From positions 1 to 55,000 of the forward strand of contig JANYAY010000026.1 in the NCBI GenBank assembly GCA_025361065.1: 55,000 nucleotides of DNA, given 5' to 3'. This document shows positions 15,630-24,248 of this stretch, piece after piece (the first letter of the stretch is position 1; the number at the start of each line of letters is the position of its first letter). The notes beneath the pieces were generated by a model, which saw only the letters and a program-made list of their open reading frames with translations, was not told the origin of the DNA and ran no database searches. The position numbers and the translations under genes were made by a program. The stretch comes from Deltaproteobacteria bacterium (GTDB lineage Bacteria; Desulfobacterota; Syntrophia; Syntrophales; Smithellaceae).

Positions 15630-16799
15630 TCACTCTTTTATTATCAAATAACTCGTACAAGTTCCGCCGAAGCCGAAGAAAGTAAAGAGGTATGCGCCGG
15701 CGGCGGCCGGAGTATTAGACGGTGACGGCGCAAAACCGATTTCGGGATCGACTTCTTCAAACCCGAAGCTGCGGGGAATTATCCCTTCTTCACAGCAGGA
15801 AAGCCACACCGCTGTCTCCACCGCACCGGCAGCCCCCAGAGTATGCCCCAGGGCGCCTTTGAGTGACACCACCGGAGGAAGTTTTTCCCCGAAGAGCTTC
15901 AGCAAGCCCCGGCCTTCGGAAAGATCGTTGTCTCTTGTGCCTGTACCGTGGGCCTTAATTGCCACAATGTCCCGCCCTGATATTTCTGCTTTATGCAGAG
16001 TGTGCAAAATAACATCTTGCACCAGTTCACCATCGACACCTGCCGAGGTAAGGCTGTCCGTGCCATTGAACAAATAGCCCCCGGCAAACTTATATTTTGC
16101 CCCGCCCGGAGAAGATGTTTCGTTTTGCTCCAGAATCACCGCTGCCGCTCCTTCTCCTATCTGCATACCGGAGCGCTTATTACAAAAAGGCCGGCACTTA
16201 TCATCATCATACAAAAGCAGACTGGCAAAACCGTGTAAAGTAAGGTTTAACAGCGGTTCATAACCGACAACTATTGCCCTGCGGATTTTCTTTTGTTCCA
16301 GAAGTTGTGCGGCAACGACTAAAGCATGCGAGCTGGAAACACAGGCCATGCTGAAGGTCATCGCTATTCCCCCTATTCCATACTTCCGGCTGATCCAGTC
16401 GGATACTTCGCCGGGCCCGCGGTTGCGGCAGACAATGGCGGGTGATTCTTTGTCCGGGTTTTTCCGCACTGTTTCCGTAAACTCGTATTCATTACGGATA
16501 AAAAGACCTCCCGTAGTTCCGACAAGCAGGCAGGATTCGGCAATTTCCGTCTGTGAGAGGCCGGCGCGATTTATGGCTTCCGTAAGAACGCAATCGAGCA
16601 TTGCCCAGGATTTATCCATCGCATTGCCTTCATGTGGAATTTCAAAAGCCTTATAATTGTGATTGATCAAATGTGTAGAAAGGCAAGCGGCGGCTGGTGC
16701 GACAAGACCGGCAATCAAATTTTTTGCCGACTCCTCTGCGCTCCAGCCCAAAGTTGTTACTGCGCCCCAACCCCGAATGCAGATATCGCTCGTCGTCAC
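15630..16799 (-). CDS. beta-ketoacyl-ACP synthase (FabF-like)
   Basis: This 389-residue condensing enzyme has a complete triad: Cys153 in S-M-A-C-V-S-S-S, the first His in A-H-G-T-G-T and the second in L-G-H-T-L-G-A-A-G. It elongates an ACP-bound chain by decarboxylative Claisen condensation. It starts at a GTG overlapping the ACP stop (GTGA), so the two are coupled. Sequence spacing and the adjacent Cys-less partner resemble type II polyketide, aryl-polyene or specialised fatty-acid clusters rather than the housekeeping fab operon. No ketoreductase or dehydratase gene is in the window, so those steps would be supplied elsewhere. Confidence 0.9.
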   Translation of the reverse strand: MTTSDICIRGWGAVTTLGWSAEESAKNLIAGLVAPAAACLSTHLINHNYKAFEIPHEGNAMDKSWAMLDCVLTEAINRAGLSQTEIAESCLLVGTTGGLFIRNEYEFTETVRKNPDKESPAIVCRNRGPGEVSDWISRKYGIGGIAMTFSMACVSSSHALVVAAQLLEQKKIRRAIVVGYEPLLNLTLHGFASLLLYDDDKCRPFCNKRSGMQIGEGAAAVILEQNETSSPGGAKYKFAGGYLFNGTDSLTSAGVDGELVQDVILHTLHKAEISGRDIVAIKAHGTGTRDNDLSEGRGLLKLFGEKLPPVVSLKGALGHTLGAAGAVETAVWLSCCEEGIIPRSFGFEEVDPEIGFAPSPSNTPAAAGAYLFTFFGFGGTCTSYLIIKE

Positions 16800-17107
16800 T
16801 TTTTAACCTTCGGTGCGGAAATGACAAAATCGGCCAGAGTATCAAAAGACTGCATTGCTTTGGCCGCCGTCGAGGCATTTTTCAGTTCCACCCCAAACTG
16901 ATACCTTAATTCCATGGCAATTTCCATGGCATCAAGGCTGTCGAGTTTAAGAGGCCCCGGCCCGTTGATAAAAGGAACATCAGTGGGCACATCTTCCGGT
17001 TTTACATCTTTCACTTCACAGGCTTTGATAATCATTTCCTTCAGTTTAAAAATAAGATCTTCCCGTGACGCTACATTCAAATCTTTTAAATCCTGATTTA
17101 CATCCAT
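16796..17107 (-). CDS. acyl carrier protein
   Basis: This 103-residue ACP carries the phosphopantetheine site at Ser57 in L-K-L-D-S-L-D-A-M-E. It is longer than the housekeeping AcpP (~78 residues), with an N-terminal helix extension. Residues around the site are less acidic than in AcpP, as in dedicated ACPs of specialised pathways. The start overlaps the ABC permease stop by 10 bases and the stop overlaps the ketosynthase start, so it sits tightly inside the operon. Confidence 0.9.
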   Translation of the reverse strand: MDVNQDLKDLNVASREDLIFKLKEMIIKACEVKDVKPEDVPTDVPFINGPGPLKLDSLDAMEIAMELRYQFGVELKNASTAAKAMQSFDTLADFVISAPKVKK

Positions 17108-18234
17108 TTAATTCGTCTCCCCGCTATATAAAAACAAAATAGCGCAAAAATCGTCAAAACAACTAACTTGGGTAAAATATAGCTAAATGACGCTTCGCGC
17201 AAAAATACATCCAGATAAGCCTGATGCGCCCAATACATCGGTGAAATCATTGCCAGATTCTTCATCACCGGCGGCATGACAATATGCGGCACCATAATTC
17301 CGCCGAACACTCCCGCCAGCACCGCGCCGGTCGCAGCCAGCGTCGATGACTGCTCCGGTGTCCGGGCCAATGCGGCGACCAGCACGCCAAACCCTGTGGA
17401 TGCTGCCGCTGCGACTAGCGTAATCGGCACCAGATGCCAGGGGTGTTCACCCAGATTAAAAGGCAGGCCCGTGACCTGCGGCATCACATAAACACCGACT
17501 ACCACCATTAAAACAAACTGGATCAGGTTAATCAGATAATACGGTATTAGCTTTCCTAATGCAACTAAATTGGCGCCGACCGGATAAGTAAAAAGCCGCT
17601 GCAAAGTACCGTTATCTTTCTCCCGCAAAAAGCCGATAGACATGGGAATAGCAATAAAAAACATGGCAAAGATAGACCAGCCCGGGACGCTTTGCTGCAA
17701 GGGGCTGGGGAATTGCGTATTTTTCTTTGTTTTCTCAACAACAAAATTTGCCGCCATTACGTCAATGTCATCTACCCCCATGATTACTCCCGCTGTCAGA
17801 CTGGCAATAAGCGAGCGCAGGGCTATCTTATAGCCGGCATCCAGCACCGGATCAAATTGAATTTCGACGGGCTTTGTGCCGTCGCCAAATCCTTCCGGGA
17901 TCAAAACAGCAGCATGCGCCTTGCTATATTCAAAGAGCTTGTCATTGTCATAACCATTGGGCCTTTTGATTAGTCGAATTAATTTATTGGAGCCTATTTT
18001 GCCTTCGAGTTGCAGGGCTTTCGGGTCACGGCCGGCATTTTCCAGAACCAGGGAAATCGGCTGACCGGTAACTTTATCCACATATACGCTCTGGAGCGCC
18101 AAAGACAGGAAAAAAATCAGCGCCACCGGCATCAAAAAAAGCAAAGGAATAGTCTGGCGGTCGCGCAGCAAAACCAGCAGCTCTTTGCGGATCAGTTCTT
18201 TTAATTGCCGAAAAATCAAGTTACGTTCACCCAA
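17098..18234 (-). CDS. ABC-2 type transporter permease
   Basis: This ~378-residue ABC-2 (YhhJ/YbhR-like) permease has one N-terminal transmembrane helix (about 28-50), a large extracytoplasmic domain (about 50-185) and five further helices in the C-terminal half, including F-L-R-E-K-D-N-G-T-L-Q-R-L, the usual coupling segment. With the ATPase at 18565-19284 it should form an exporter for the cluster's product or its lipid carrier. The start is a TTG without a clear ribosome binding site, so the first residues are uncertain. A 330-bp repeat-bearing gap separates it from its ATPase. Confidence 0.87.
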   Translation of the reverse strand: MGERNLIFRQLKELIRKELLVLLRDRQTIPLLFLMPVALIFFLSLALQSVYVDKVTGQPISLVLENAGRDPKALQLEGKIGSNKLIRLIKRPNGYDNDKLFEYSKAHAAVLIPEGFGDGTKPVEIQFDPVLDAGYKIALRSLIASLTAGVIMGVDDIDVMAANFVVEKTKKNTQFPSPLQQSVPGWSIFAMFFIAIPMSIGFLREKDNGTLQRLFTYPVGANLVALGKLIPYYLINLIQFVLMVVVGVYVMPQVTGLPFNLGEHPWHLVPITLVAAAASTGFGVLVAALARTPEQSSTLAATGAVLAGVFGGIMVPHIVMPPVMKNLAMISPMYWAHQAYLDVFLREASFSYILPKLVVLTIFALFCFYIAGRRIKWM

Positions 18235-18281
18235 TAAAAAATATTTTTTATACTACGCCCTGATGATTCACAAAAACGGAT

Positions 18282-18383
18282 TAACCAACCACCTCGCGAG
18301 CTCGCTGCTGAGGCATGAAATGAACGTCATTATATCGCGAGCGAACTCACGAGAATTAACGCTCGTCCCCAAGTGAGCGGGAT
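18282..18383 (+). repeat. family A REP-like repeat, copy 3 (long form)
   Basis: It begins AACCAACCACCTCGCGAGC, carries the extra TGAAATGAACGTCATTATAT segment of the long form, then the GAGAATTAACGCTCGTCCCC block, and ends GTGAGCGGGAT. Confidence 0.78.
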
Positions 18384-18459
18384 TCAATGCAGAACGCGGC
18401 GGCAGTGAAACTCCCATTCCGCAAGCGAAGCATAGCGGAATCGGTAAGTTGAACTATCC

Positions 18460-18546
18460 TGCGCCGGCTGTGGCCAGGAGGAGTCCCGTAGACGTATCTA
18501 AAATACGTCGAAGAAGCCGCCGGCGCGGCCAACAAAGTTAGGCGCA
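18460..18546. repeat. palindrome C element
   Basis: Ends TGCGCC and GGCGCA are inverted; the centre is a perfect GACGTAT-ctaaa-ATACGTC hairpin (18491-18509). GC-rich arms with GCCGGC and GGCC motifs pair around it. The layout resembles family B. Confidence 0.6.
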
Positions 18547-18564
18547 GAAGAATCGGTTTTTGCC

Positions 18565-19284
18565 TTATTCATCGCGCAATCCCCGCCCCGTCTTTTCCAG
18601 GAAAAACTTTTCCAGATTATCAATTGCAGCCATATCGCCTCCGAAAACGACTGTCCCCCTATCCATCATCGTCACCCGGGAGCAGAGGCGCTGCGCCTCA
18701 TCCATTATGTGGGTACAAAGCAATATTGTCATTCCCGCCGCGTTGAGGGAGGTGAGTGTTTCATAGATATGATGACGGCTCTGGGGATCGACACCGACAG
18801 TTGGTTCATCCAGGAGCAGCAGTCGGGGTTCATGCAACAATGCTACGGCCAGGTTCAAGCGCCGCAGCATTCCACCCGAATAAGTGGAAACTTTTTTATG
18901 TGCATAGGGGCCAAGTCCTGTTTCTTCCAGAACGGCGGCAGATCGCTTCCGCAGTTTTCCATAGGTCAAGCCGGCCATTACGCCGAAGAACCGCAGATTT
19001 TCCGCCGCTGTCAGGGAGGTGAATACGGAGATCGGTTGAGGAGCATAGCCGATGTTTTTTAAAGAAGTTCTCTCACATGCTTTATCGCCATAGATTGCTA
19101 CTGAGCCTGTATAACCCCGCAATTGTCCGGTAATAACACGCATCAGGGTGGTTTTTCCCGCACCATTGGGACCGAGCAGAGCATGCATTTCACCATCGGC
19201 AACGGAGAGGGAAAAGTTTTGCAGTGCACATTCAGTGGCAAGATCATAGAAAAAAGTTATAGCGGAAATGTCCAGCGCTTTCAT
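18565..19284 (-). CDS. ABC transporter ATP-binding protein
   Basis: This 239-residue CcmA/NodI-type ATPase has Walker [10 protein letters not shown] (about 39-47), signature Y-S-G-G-M-L-R-R-L (about 136-144), Walker B L-L-L-L-D-E-P (about 159-165) and the switch His in L-C-T-H. It pairs with the ABC-2 permease downstream and overlaps the BtrH-like gene by 4 bases (ATGA). The exported molecule is presumably the lipid or polyketide-like product of the cluster. Confidence 0.9.
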   Translation of the reverse strand: MKALDISAITFFYDLATECALQNFSLSVADGEMHALLGPNGAGKTTLMRVITGQLRGYTGSVAIYGDKACERTSLKNIGYAPQPISVFTSLTAAENLRFFGVMAGLTYGKLRKRSAAVLEETGLGPYAHKKVSTYSGGMLRRLNLAVALLHEPRLLLLDEPTVGVDPQSRHHIYETLTSLNAAGMTILLCTHIMDEAQRLCSRVTMMDRGTVVFGGDMAAIDNLEKFFLEKTGRGLRDE

Positions 19285-20315
19285 GCCTTGAGCTTCCCAA
19301 CAACTGAACGCAGGCTTCTGAATAGCTCCTCTTCACGTCCCGCGCAAATCATCATCAATCCTCCCGCTTTGTCGAAAGTAACTTCTGACTGGCCTCTTTG
19401 CTTGATGATACGTGCGGACACTATGGCAAACTCCCTCCAGATGTCGCCTATTGCAGTCATTTTTGCGGATAAAAGGGCAAGATCATCCGAACCGAAGAGT
19501 TCTGCGGCTTCTTGAAGGAAAGCCGCGTACATATAGCGGAATCCTGCGCCGCCTGTGCCGACCTCCTCCTGCATCCGGACGATACTGGACAGTTCACGGC
19601 AGGCTCCCTGAAAACCAAGTTTATCGGGGCTTTTAATTACTTTTTTAGCCAGGAAGCGCATCCCCCGGATGCCGAAAATCGGCAGAGGAATCCGGAGCAT
19701 CATATTACAGGTATCTTTCATGCCTTCTATACAGGCTCTACGCAGGTCAGGCGCAAGCACCACTGATTGCGGGTAATACATAAAGCCGTGCGATTCCAGA
19801 GGGCCATGGGCGAATCGCGCCCGCTCCAGGTCTTCCGCTGGACAATCCACCGGCGACTCGAGCATCGGATCGCTCAAGCGAAAACCGTTTTCAATCTCAT
19901 GCAGAACTACAACATTGTGTCCATTGAACTGAAAGCGGAAACGGTTGGGAAAATAGGAAAGCCAGTAAATATTGGTTGTCAAACCGACAATCTGTCCCGT
20001 CTGAAGAACGCGCCTCAACGCGTCCATCCCTTTTTGAGGATTGCGGAACCGTGCGGTAATAAATTTACACCCCAGTCGTTTGGCGGATTTGCGAAAGACT
20101 GCTCCCGGCTGAGACCGAAACGTGCTGATAGTCACACCAGCCATTTTCACAAATGGCAAATGGCCGAAAAAAATTCCACTGCCGATGCCAAAAATCATTG
20201 GTTCGGAGATTTCCACTCCTTTGTCCCTCAACAAAGCGGAGGTAACACCACTTTCACAATGGGCGGAATGCTTATGGATAAAAGGTTTTCCGCCCGCTGT
20301 TATTTCTACGCTCAT
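19281..20315 (-). CDS. BtrH N-terminal-domain protein
   Basis: This 344-residue cytoplasmic protein resembles the butirosin BtrH N-terminal family (papain/transglutaminase-like), with H-C-E-S-G-V-T-S-A-L near residues 18-27 carrying the candidate catalytic Cys, and G-H-N-V-V-V-L-H (about 132-139) with candidate His residues. In BtrH the domain transfers an acyl group from an acyl carrier protein to an amine. Here it lies in an operon with ACP and ketosynthase genes, so acyl transfer from the ACP is a reasonable guess. A ribosome binding site (GAAAGG) precedes the ATG. The C-terminal half is mostly helical and unassigned. Confidence 0.78.
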   Translation of the reverse strand: MSVEITAGGKPFIHKHSAHCESGVTSALLRDKGVEISEPMIFGIGSGIFFGHLPFVKMAGVTISTFRSQPGAVFRKSAKRLGCKFITARFRNPQKGMDALRRVLQTGQIVGLTTNIYWLSYFPNRFRFQFNGHNVVVLHEIENGFRLSDPMLESPVDCPAEDLERARFAHGPLESHGFMYYPQSVVLAPDLRRACIEGMKDTCNMMLRIPLPIFGIRGMRFLAKKVIKSPDKLGFQGACRELSSIVRMQEEVGTGGAGFRYMYAAFLQEAAELFGSDDLALLSAKMTAIGDIWREFAIVSARIIKQRGQSEVTFDKAGGLMMICAGREEELFRSLRSVVGKLKA

Positions 20316-20335
20316 CTACTGAATGTTACCTTTCA

Positions 20336-20731
20336 TTAAGTTGGTACGGTTTTCAATTCTTCTCGCGTCACCGCCATTGCCCGCGCATAACGGTCTAAAA
20401 CAGACGTTTCAAGTTTGGCAAAAACCTCGGGACGCAAATGCCTTTTTAGCCTGAATTTGGTGATGCCCGCTGTTTTAGCCAGAATCTCCGGTGTCATCTG
20501 ACGGAGCTCCATGTGATAGCAAAGCGGACTTTTCGAGCCGGCCAGCACTGCCTGTCTGGTTACTTCCAGACTGGCTGCCATTTCATCAACGGCCAGGCCG
20601 TTGACTACAGCTTCAACATCCCAGCCGGAACTAGGCACGATGACATACTTGCCCTCGTCGTTGAGCGCGTAACAGGCGCGTTTCTTGCCTTCATAGTAAG
20701 TAATGTCCTGCGGTACTTCATTAGCCTTCAT
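20336..20731 (-). CDS. small protein with HTH-like C-terminus, function unknown
   Basis: This 131-residue protein shows no named family I can assign. The first half is a mixed segment (Y-Y-E-G-K-K-R-A-C-Y-A-L-N-D-E-G-K-Y) suggestive of a small beta domain; a middle helix-turn-helix-like stretch (V-D-E-M-A-A-S-L-E-V-T-R-Q-A-V) and the last ~50 residues (I-L-A-K-T-A-G-I-T-K-F-R-L-K-R-H-L) resemble XRE-type helices. It lies 20 bases upstream of the BtrH-like gene and may regulate the cluster. The coding potential is supported by position, spacing and the GGGCGGAAA leader. Confidence 0.65.
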   Translation of the reverse strand: MKANEVPQDITYYEGKKRACYALNDEGKYVIVPSSGWDVEAVVNGLAVDEMAASLEVTRQAVLAGSKSPLCYHMELRQMTPEILAKTAGITKFRLKRHLRPEVFAKLETSVLDRYARAMAVTREELKTVPT

Positions 20732-20805
20732 TTTCCGCCCTGCCCATGAACATCTTTATTTGCCAATTATTCTTATACTAATTTTATAGGAGAGCAAAGG
20801 AAAAT

Positions 20806-21708
20806 CTATTTTGCCGGGTATTTATCAAAATTGCTTGTTTTTTTACCGAGAAACGGCTCAAAGTGATGCCACTCGAAGGGATGGGCGCTCGCAAAACGGG
20901 CGAGATCGTCGGCATAAATCTGTACTGATTCCCGCACCGCTTTTTTTCGATCACCGCGTGTGGCGGCAAAAACCTTCCGGCCCGGGGAAATCCTGACATG
21001 ATAAACCCCTTCCGCATCCTGATTAACGAAAAAAGTCAAAAGCGGCGCGCCCGTCATCAGGGCAAACAAATGCGGCACATCCGGGAGTTTCGCTTCATGA
21101 CCTAAAAAGTCAACCACCTCATAACTTTGTTCACCCCAGAGACGGTCACCCGTCATGGATACAATACCGCCTTGCCGCAGGAAATTAATGCCCGGGAGCA
21201 GAGCAAAAGGCGACTTTTCCTTCTCGGACGTGGCAACTATGCGAATGCCGCTTTGGGCAAGCTTTTCTTTTTGAATACGCTCAACCTGCTCTTTGTGTTT
21301 GGCTCCCAGGTAAAGCATAATCGGCAGCCCTTTGCGGTTGAGCATTTGTGCCGCCAGCTCCCAGTTGCCGATATGCGACATAATCACAATCGCACCGGTC
21401 TTTTTTTCCACCGCTTCATCCAGATATTCCCAGCCTTCTTTGACAAATACGATTTCATCTTCGTTTTGCCTCACAAAGCGATGGAGATAGACATCGGTAA
21501 AATTATGATATTGTTTCCATACGCAGTATAAATGATAGAAAAAGCTCCGCCCGGAAAAAAGGGCACGGTAGAATTTCAGGCTGTCCGCCACGCGTGTCGG
21601 AAAAAGAAAAAAGTATCCGGTGGCTATAAACCAGGAAAAAGTGCGGAAAAACCAGACACCCAGGTGCTGCGATAAATAGATCGCCAATTTGTAGAAGTAT
21701 TTTTTCAT
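20806..21708 (-). CDS. LpxL/HtrB-like acyltransferase
   Basis: This 300-residue lysophospholipid/lipid A acyltransferase-fold protein has one N-terminal membrane helix and the catalytic H-x4-E motif in M-S-H-I-G-N-W-E-L (about 109-117), followed by the family's G-D-R-L-W (near 190). Such enzymes transfer acyl chains from ACP to a glycolipid at the inner membrane. It heads the minus-strand cluster with dedicated ACP and ketosynthase, so it more likely decorates or anchors the cluster's product than acts in lipid A synthesis (inference). It begins 17 bases after the MscS gene. Confidence 0.84.
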   Translation of the reverse strand: MKKYFYKLAIYLSQHLGVWFFRTFSWFIATGYFFLFPTRVADSLKFYRALFSGRSFFYHLYCVWKQYHNFTDVYLHRFVRQNEDEIVFVKEGWEYLDEAVEKKTGAIVIMSHIGNWELAAQMLNRKGLPIMLYLGAKHKEQVERIQKEKLAQSGIRIVATSEKEKSPFALLPGINFLRQGGIVSMTGDRLWGEQSYEVVDFLGHEAKLPDVPHLFALMTGAPLLTFFVNQDAEGVYHVRISPGRKVFAATRGDRKKAVRESVQIYADDLARFASAHPFEWHHFEPFLGKKTSNFDKYPAK

Positions 21709-21725
21709 ATAAATAATTGTATCCC

Positions 21726-22787
21726 TTAAGATGAATGTCCCTCATGCTGAATAAAGAATGTTCTCGCGGGATAGGCAAATTCAATTGCGGCCTCCTGGAA
21801 ACGGCGAAACATTTCCAGATTGATCTCCTGTTGTATATCCATATAAAGATTATAGTCCTGGCTTTTTACAAAGTAGACAACTTCAAAATTAAGCGCTGAT
21901 TCACCGTACTCCTTGAAATGAACTCGGTCAAAACGCACTTGCTGCTGCTTGCGGACTATTTCCCGGATCATATCGTTGATAAGCGGTAATTTTTCCGGTG
22001 GCGTCTGGTAGGTAACTCCGAAACTAAAGACAATGCGTCTTTCCACCATCCGTTTAAAATTCTGTATGCGGCTCTTGAGCAAATCGTTATTGGAAAAGAT
22101 CAGCTGTTCCCCCCCCAGACTGCGCAGACGGGTTGTTTTCAGACCTATATGCTCTACAGTCCCCTTCAACTGGTCAACTACTATAAAATCACCGATTACA
22201 AATGGTTTATCAATAACGATAGACAGGGAGGCAAAAAGGTCGCCCAGAATATTCTGTGCGGCCAGAGCCACGGCAATGCCGCCAATCCCCAATCCCGCAA
22301 TCAGACTGGTGATATTGACGCCCAGATTATCGAGCATCAGAAGCAGTGCGATCGACCACAACAGAAGTTTGCTGATAAAACCAAGTACGGAAATCGTGGT
22401 AGCACTGGCAGCGTCATCCGCCTTTCTTTTTTTAACATTAACACTGATTATAAAATTAATTCCACTGCCGACCCAGAAGGCTATCTGGATAATCACGACA
22501 ACAAAAACTAATTTATTCCATATTTTAAGAATATTCAGCGGCAAGACAAGAAAATTGGAACCGATATAAATGGATACAATGAAAAGGAAAAATATTTTTG
22601 TTTGGGAAAAAACAGCCCGCAGCAGGTCGTCGATTGGCGTCCCGGTGCATTTGGCCGGGCCGGACAAATGCCGGGTTATAATTTTTTGTATAAGTATCAA
22701 ACTAAGAAAAGTGACGAACACCGCGCAAAGGGCGATAAGCCAGGTTTGCATTGTATTCCCAAAGAATATATTCCCCAAAAACGTCAT
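21726..22787 (-). CDS. MscS-family mechanosensitive channel
   Basis: This 353-residue protein has five predicted N-terminal membrane segments rather than three and the pore-lining helix G-L-G-I-G-G-I-A-V-A-L-A-A-Q-N (about 167-181), followed by L-G-D-L-F-A-S-L-S-I-V-I-D-K-P-F and the beta domain. It releases solutes on hypo-osmotic shock. GGAGAGGG precedes the ATG. It lies directly upstream of the acyltransferase and may share its transcript. Confidence 0.9.
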   Translation of the reverse strand: MTFLGNIFFGNTMQTWLIALCAVFVTFLSLILIQKIITRHLSGPAKCTGTPIDDLLRAVFSQTKIFFLFIVSIYIGSNFLVLPLNILKIWNKLVFVVVIIQIAFWVGSGINFIISVNVKKRKADDAASATTISVLGFISKLLLWSIALLLMLDNLGVNITSLIAGLGIGGIAVALAAQNILGDLFASLSIVIDKPFVIGDFIVVDQLKGTVEHIGLKTTRLRSLGGEQLIFSNNDLLKSRIQNFKRMVERRIVFSFGVTYQTPPEKLPLINDMIREIVRKQQQVRFDRVHFKEYGESALNFEVVYFVKSQDYNLYMDIQQEINLEMFRRFQEAAIEFAYPARTFFIQHEGHSS

Positions 22788-22908
22788 TACCCTCTCCTTG
22801 CAGAGTTATATTTATAAAATTGTTTATTATCAATCATGTTGCAGTGCAATCATTATTTACTATTTCCCTTACTATAAACAAGGGCGCAATATCTTACCGA
22901 AAAAATAC

Positions 22909-22937
22909 TTGACATGCAAACGGCACTTTCTTATATT
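22909..22937 (+). promoter_or_regulatory. sigma70-type promoter upstream of galT
   Basis: TTGACA (22909-22914), 17-base spacer, TATATT (22932-22937): near-consensus. The transcript would run through family A copy 4 before galT, giving a leader of about 175 bases. Confidence 0.6.
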
Positions 22938-22970
22938 TCACCTGCAAGAAAGCAATGTCTTATCAAATTA

Positions 22971-23029
22971 ATCAACCACCTCGCGAGCGAGCTCACGAGA
23001 ATTAACGCTCGTCCCCAAGTGAGCGGGAT
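22971..23029 (+). repeat. family A REP-like repeat, copy 4 (short form)
   Basis: Begins ATCAACCACCTCGCGAGC, contains GAGAATTAACGCTCGTCCCC and ends GTGAGCGGGAT; nearly identical to the matching parts of copy 3. Confidence 0.8.
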
Positions 23030-23121
23030 CAAAGACCATCCGGTAATATAATCATGCCGCTCAACAGTGCATTGCGGCATACTCCAGGCGCAGTTCATCA
23101 CCATAATTTTGCGAGGACATT

Positions 23122-24153
23122 GTGAACCTTTTTTCTCATCCCCATCGTCGCTACAATCCACTCACCAGCGAGTGGATTTTGGTCTCACCTCACCGTGCGG
23201 ATCGTCCCTGGCAGGGGCAGGTGGAAAAGCGCCCACCCGAATCGCGGCCTCCCTACGATCCGGGGTGCTACTTGTGTCCCGGCAACGAGCGCGCCGGCGG
23301 CAACCGTAACCCTCCTTACGAAAGCACTTTTGTCTTTCAGAACGACTTTGGCGCAATGCTGCCGGATACGCCCCCGTCGGAACTGGACCGACATGATTTG
23401 TTGCGAGCTGCCAGCGAGCGCGGCCTCTGCCGCGTGATATGTTTTTCTCCCCGGCATGACTGGACATTGCCCGTTATGCCCTTATCAGACATCCGTCGGG
23501 TGGTTGATGTGTGGGCCCGGCAGACTGTCGAATTGGGCGCTCTGGACTATATTCATCACGTGCAGATATTCGAAAACAATGGTGCGATGATGGGTGCCAG
23601 CAGCCCCCATCCTCACTGCCAGGTGTGGGTCAACGAGCACGTCCCGACCGAACCGGCCAAAGAGCTGCGGTCGTCTTCGGCATATCTTGATAAATATGGC
23701 ACATGCCTGTTGTGCGATTACATGGCGCTGGAACTGGCGGAAGGTGAGCGCATTGTATTGCTAAATGAGCACTTTGTGGCGCTGGTACCGTTCTGGGCGG
23801 TGTGGCCCTTCGAGATGATGGTGCTGGCACGGCGGCATATAGGCAGTTTGCCTGATCTGACCGGCCAAGAACGTGATGCGCTGGCCGACATCATGAAACG
23901 GCTGACCACATGCTACGACAATTTGTTCGCGGTGTCGTTCCCGTATTCAATGGGCTGGCATCAATCGCCCACCGACGGCGACAGCCACATTGAAGCACAT
24001 TTGCATGCCCATTATTACCCGCCGCTGTTACGCAGCTCCACAGTGCGCAAGTTCATGGTAGGCTATGAGATGCTGGGCAATCCTCAACGCGACCTCACCG
24101 CCGAAACTGCCGCGGAGCGTTTACGGCAAATGAGCGAAGTCCTGTACCGTTGA
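23122..24153 (+). CDS. galT: galactose-1-phosphate uridylyltransferase
   Basis: This 343-residue Leloir enzyme exchanges UMP between UDP-glucose and galactose-1-phosphate. Visible sites are the zinc-type C-Y-L-C (about 49-52), the [10 protein letters not shown] block, the nucleophile His165 in H-P-H-C-Q, and the C-terminal H-L-H-A-H-Y-Y-P-P. Length is normal. It starts at a GTG with GAGGAC upstream. Together with galK it is clearly GC-richer than the GH genes that follow and the MscS gene before, so the pair was probably acquired together. galE is not in the window. Confidence 0.95.
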   Translation: MNLFSHPHRRYNPLTSEWILVSPHRADRPWQGQVEKRPPESRPPYDPGCYLCPGNERAGGNRNPPYESTFVFQNDFGAMLPDTPPSELDRHDLLRAASERGLCRVICFSPRHDWTLPVMPLSDIRRVVDVWARQTVELGALDYIHHVQIFENNGAMMGASSPHPHCQVWVNEHVPTEPAKELRSSSAYLDKYGTCLLCDYMALELAEGERIVLLNEHFVALVPFWAVWPFEMMVLARRHIGSLPDLTGQERDALADIMKRLTTCYDNLFAVSFPYSMGWHQSPTDGDSHIEAHLHAHYYPPLLRSSTVRKFMVGYEMLGNPQRDLTAETAAERLRQMSEVLYR

Positions 24154-24248
24154 GCATAACGTCCTGTCGGCAATGGCCGAAAATGGCGGACACAACAAAA
24201 AAGTAATTATGATTATCATCATGGACATCTATGGAGAAGCCAAACCCG

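Larger units (their letters stand above)
18235..18564. other. 330-bp repeat-bearing gap inside the operon
   Basis: The gap between the ABC ATPase and permease genes holds family A copy 3 (18282-18383) and palindrome C (18460-18546). No coding frame is supported. It splits what is normally a contiguous ATPase-permease pair. Confidence 0.65.
22788..23121. other. 334-bp divergent intergenic region
   Basis: It contains a strong plus-strand promoter (22909-22937), family A copy 4 (22971-23029) and a TATAAT-like box at 23047-23052 without a matching -35. No gene is supported. Confidence 0.6.

Noticed and set aside
19767-20339. 190-codon plus-strand frame opposite the BtrH-like gene
   Set aside because: No ribosome binding site or recognisable domain; the minus strand is in an operon with overlapping genes and family motifs.
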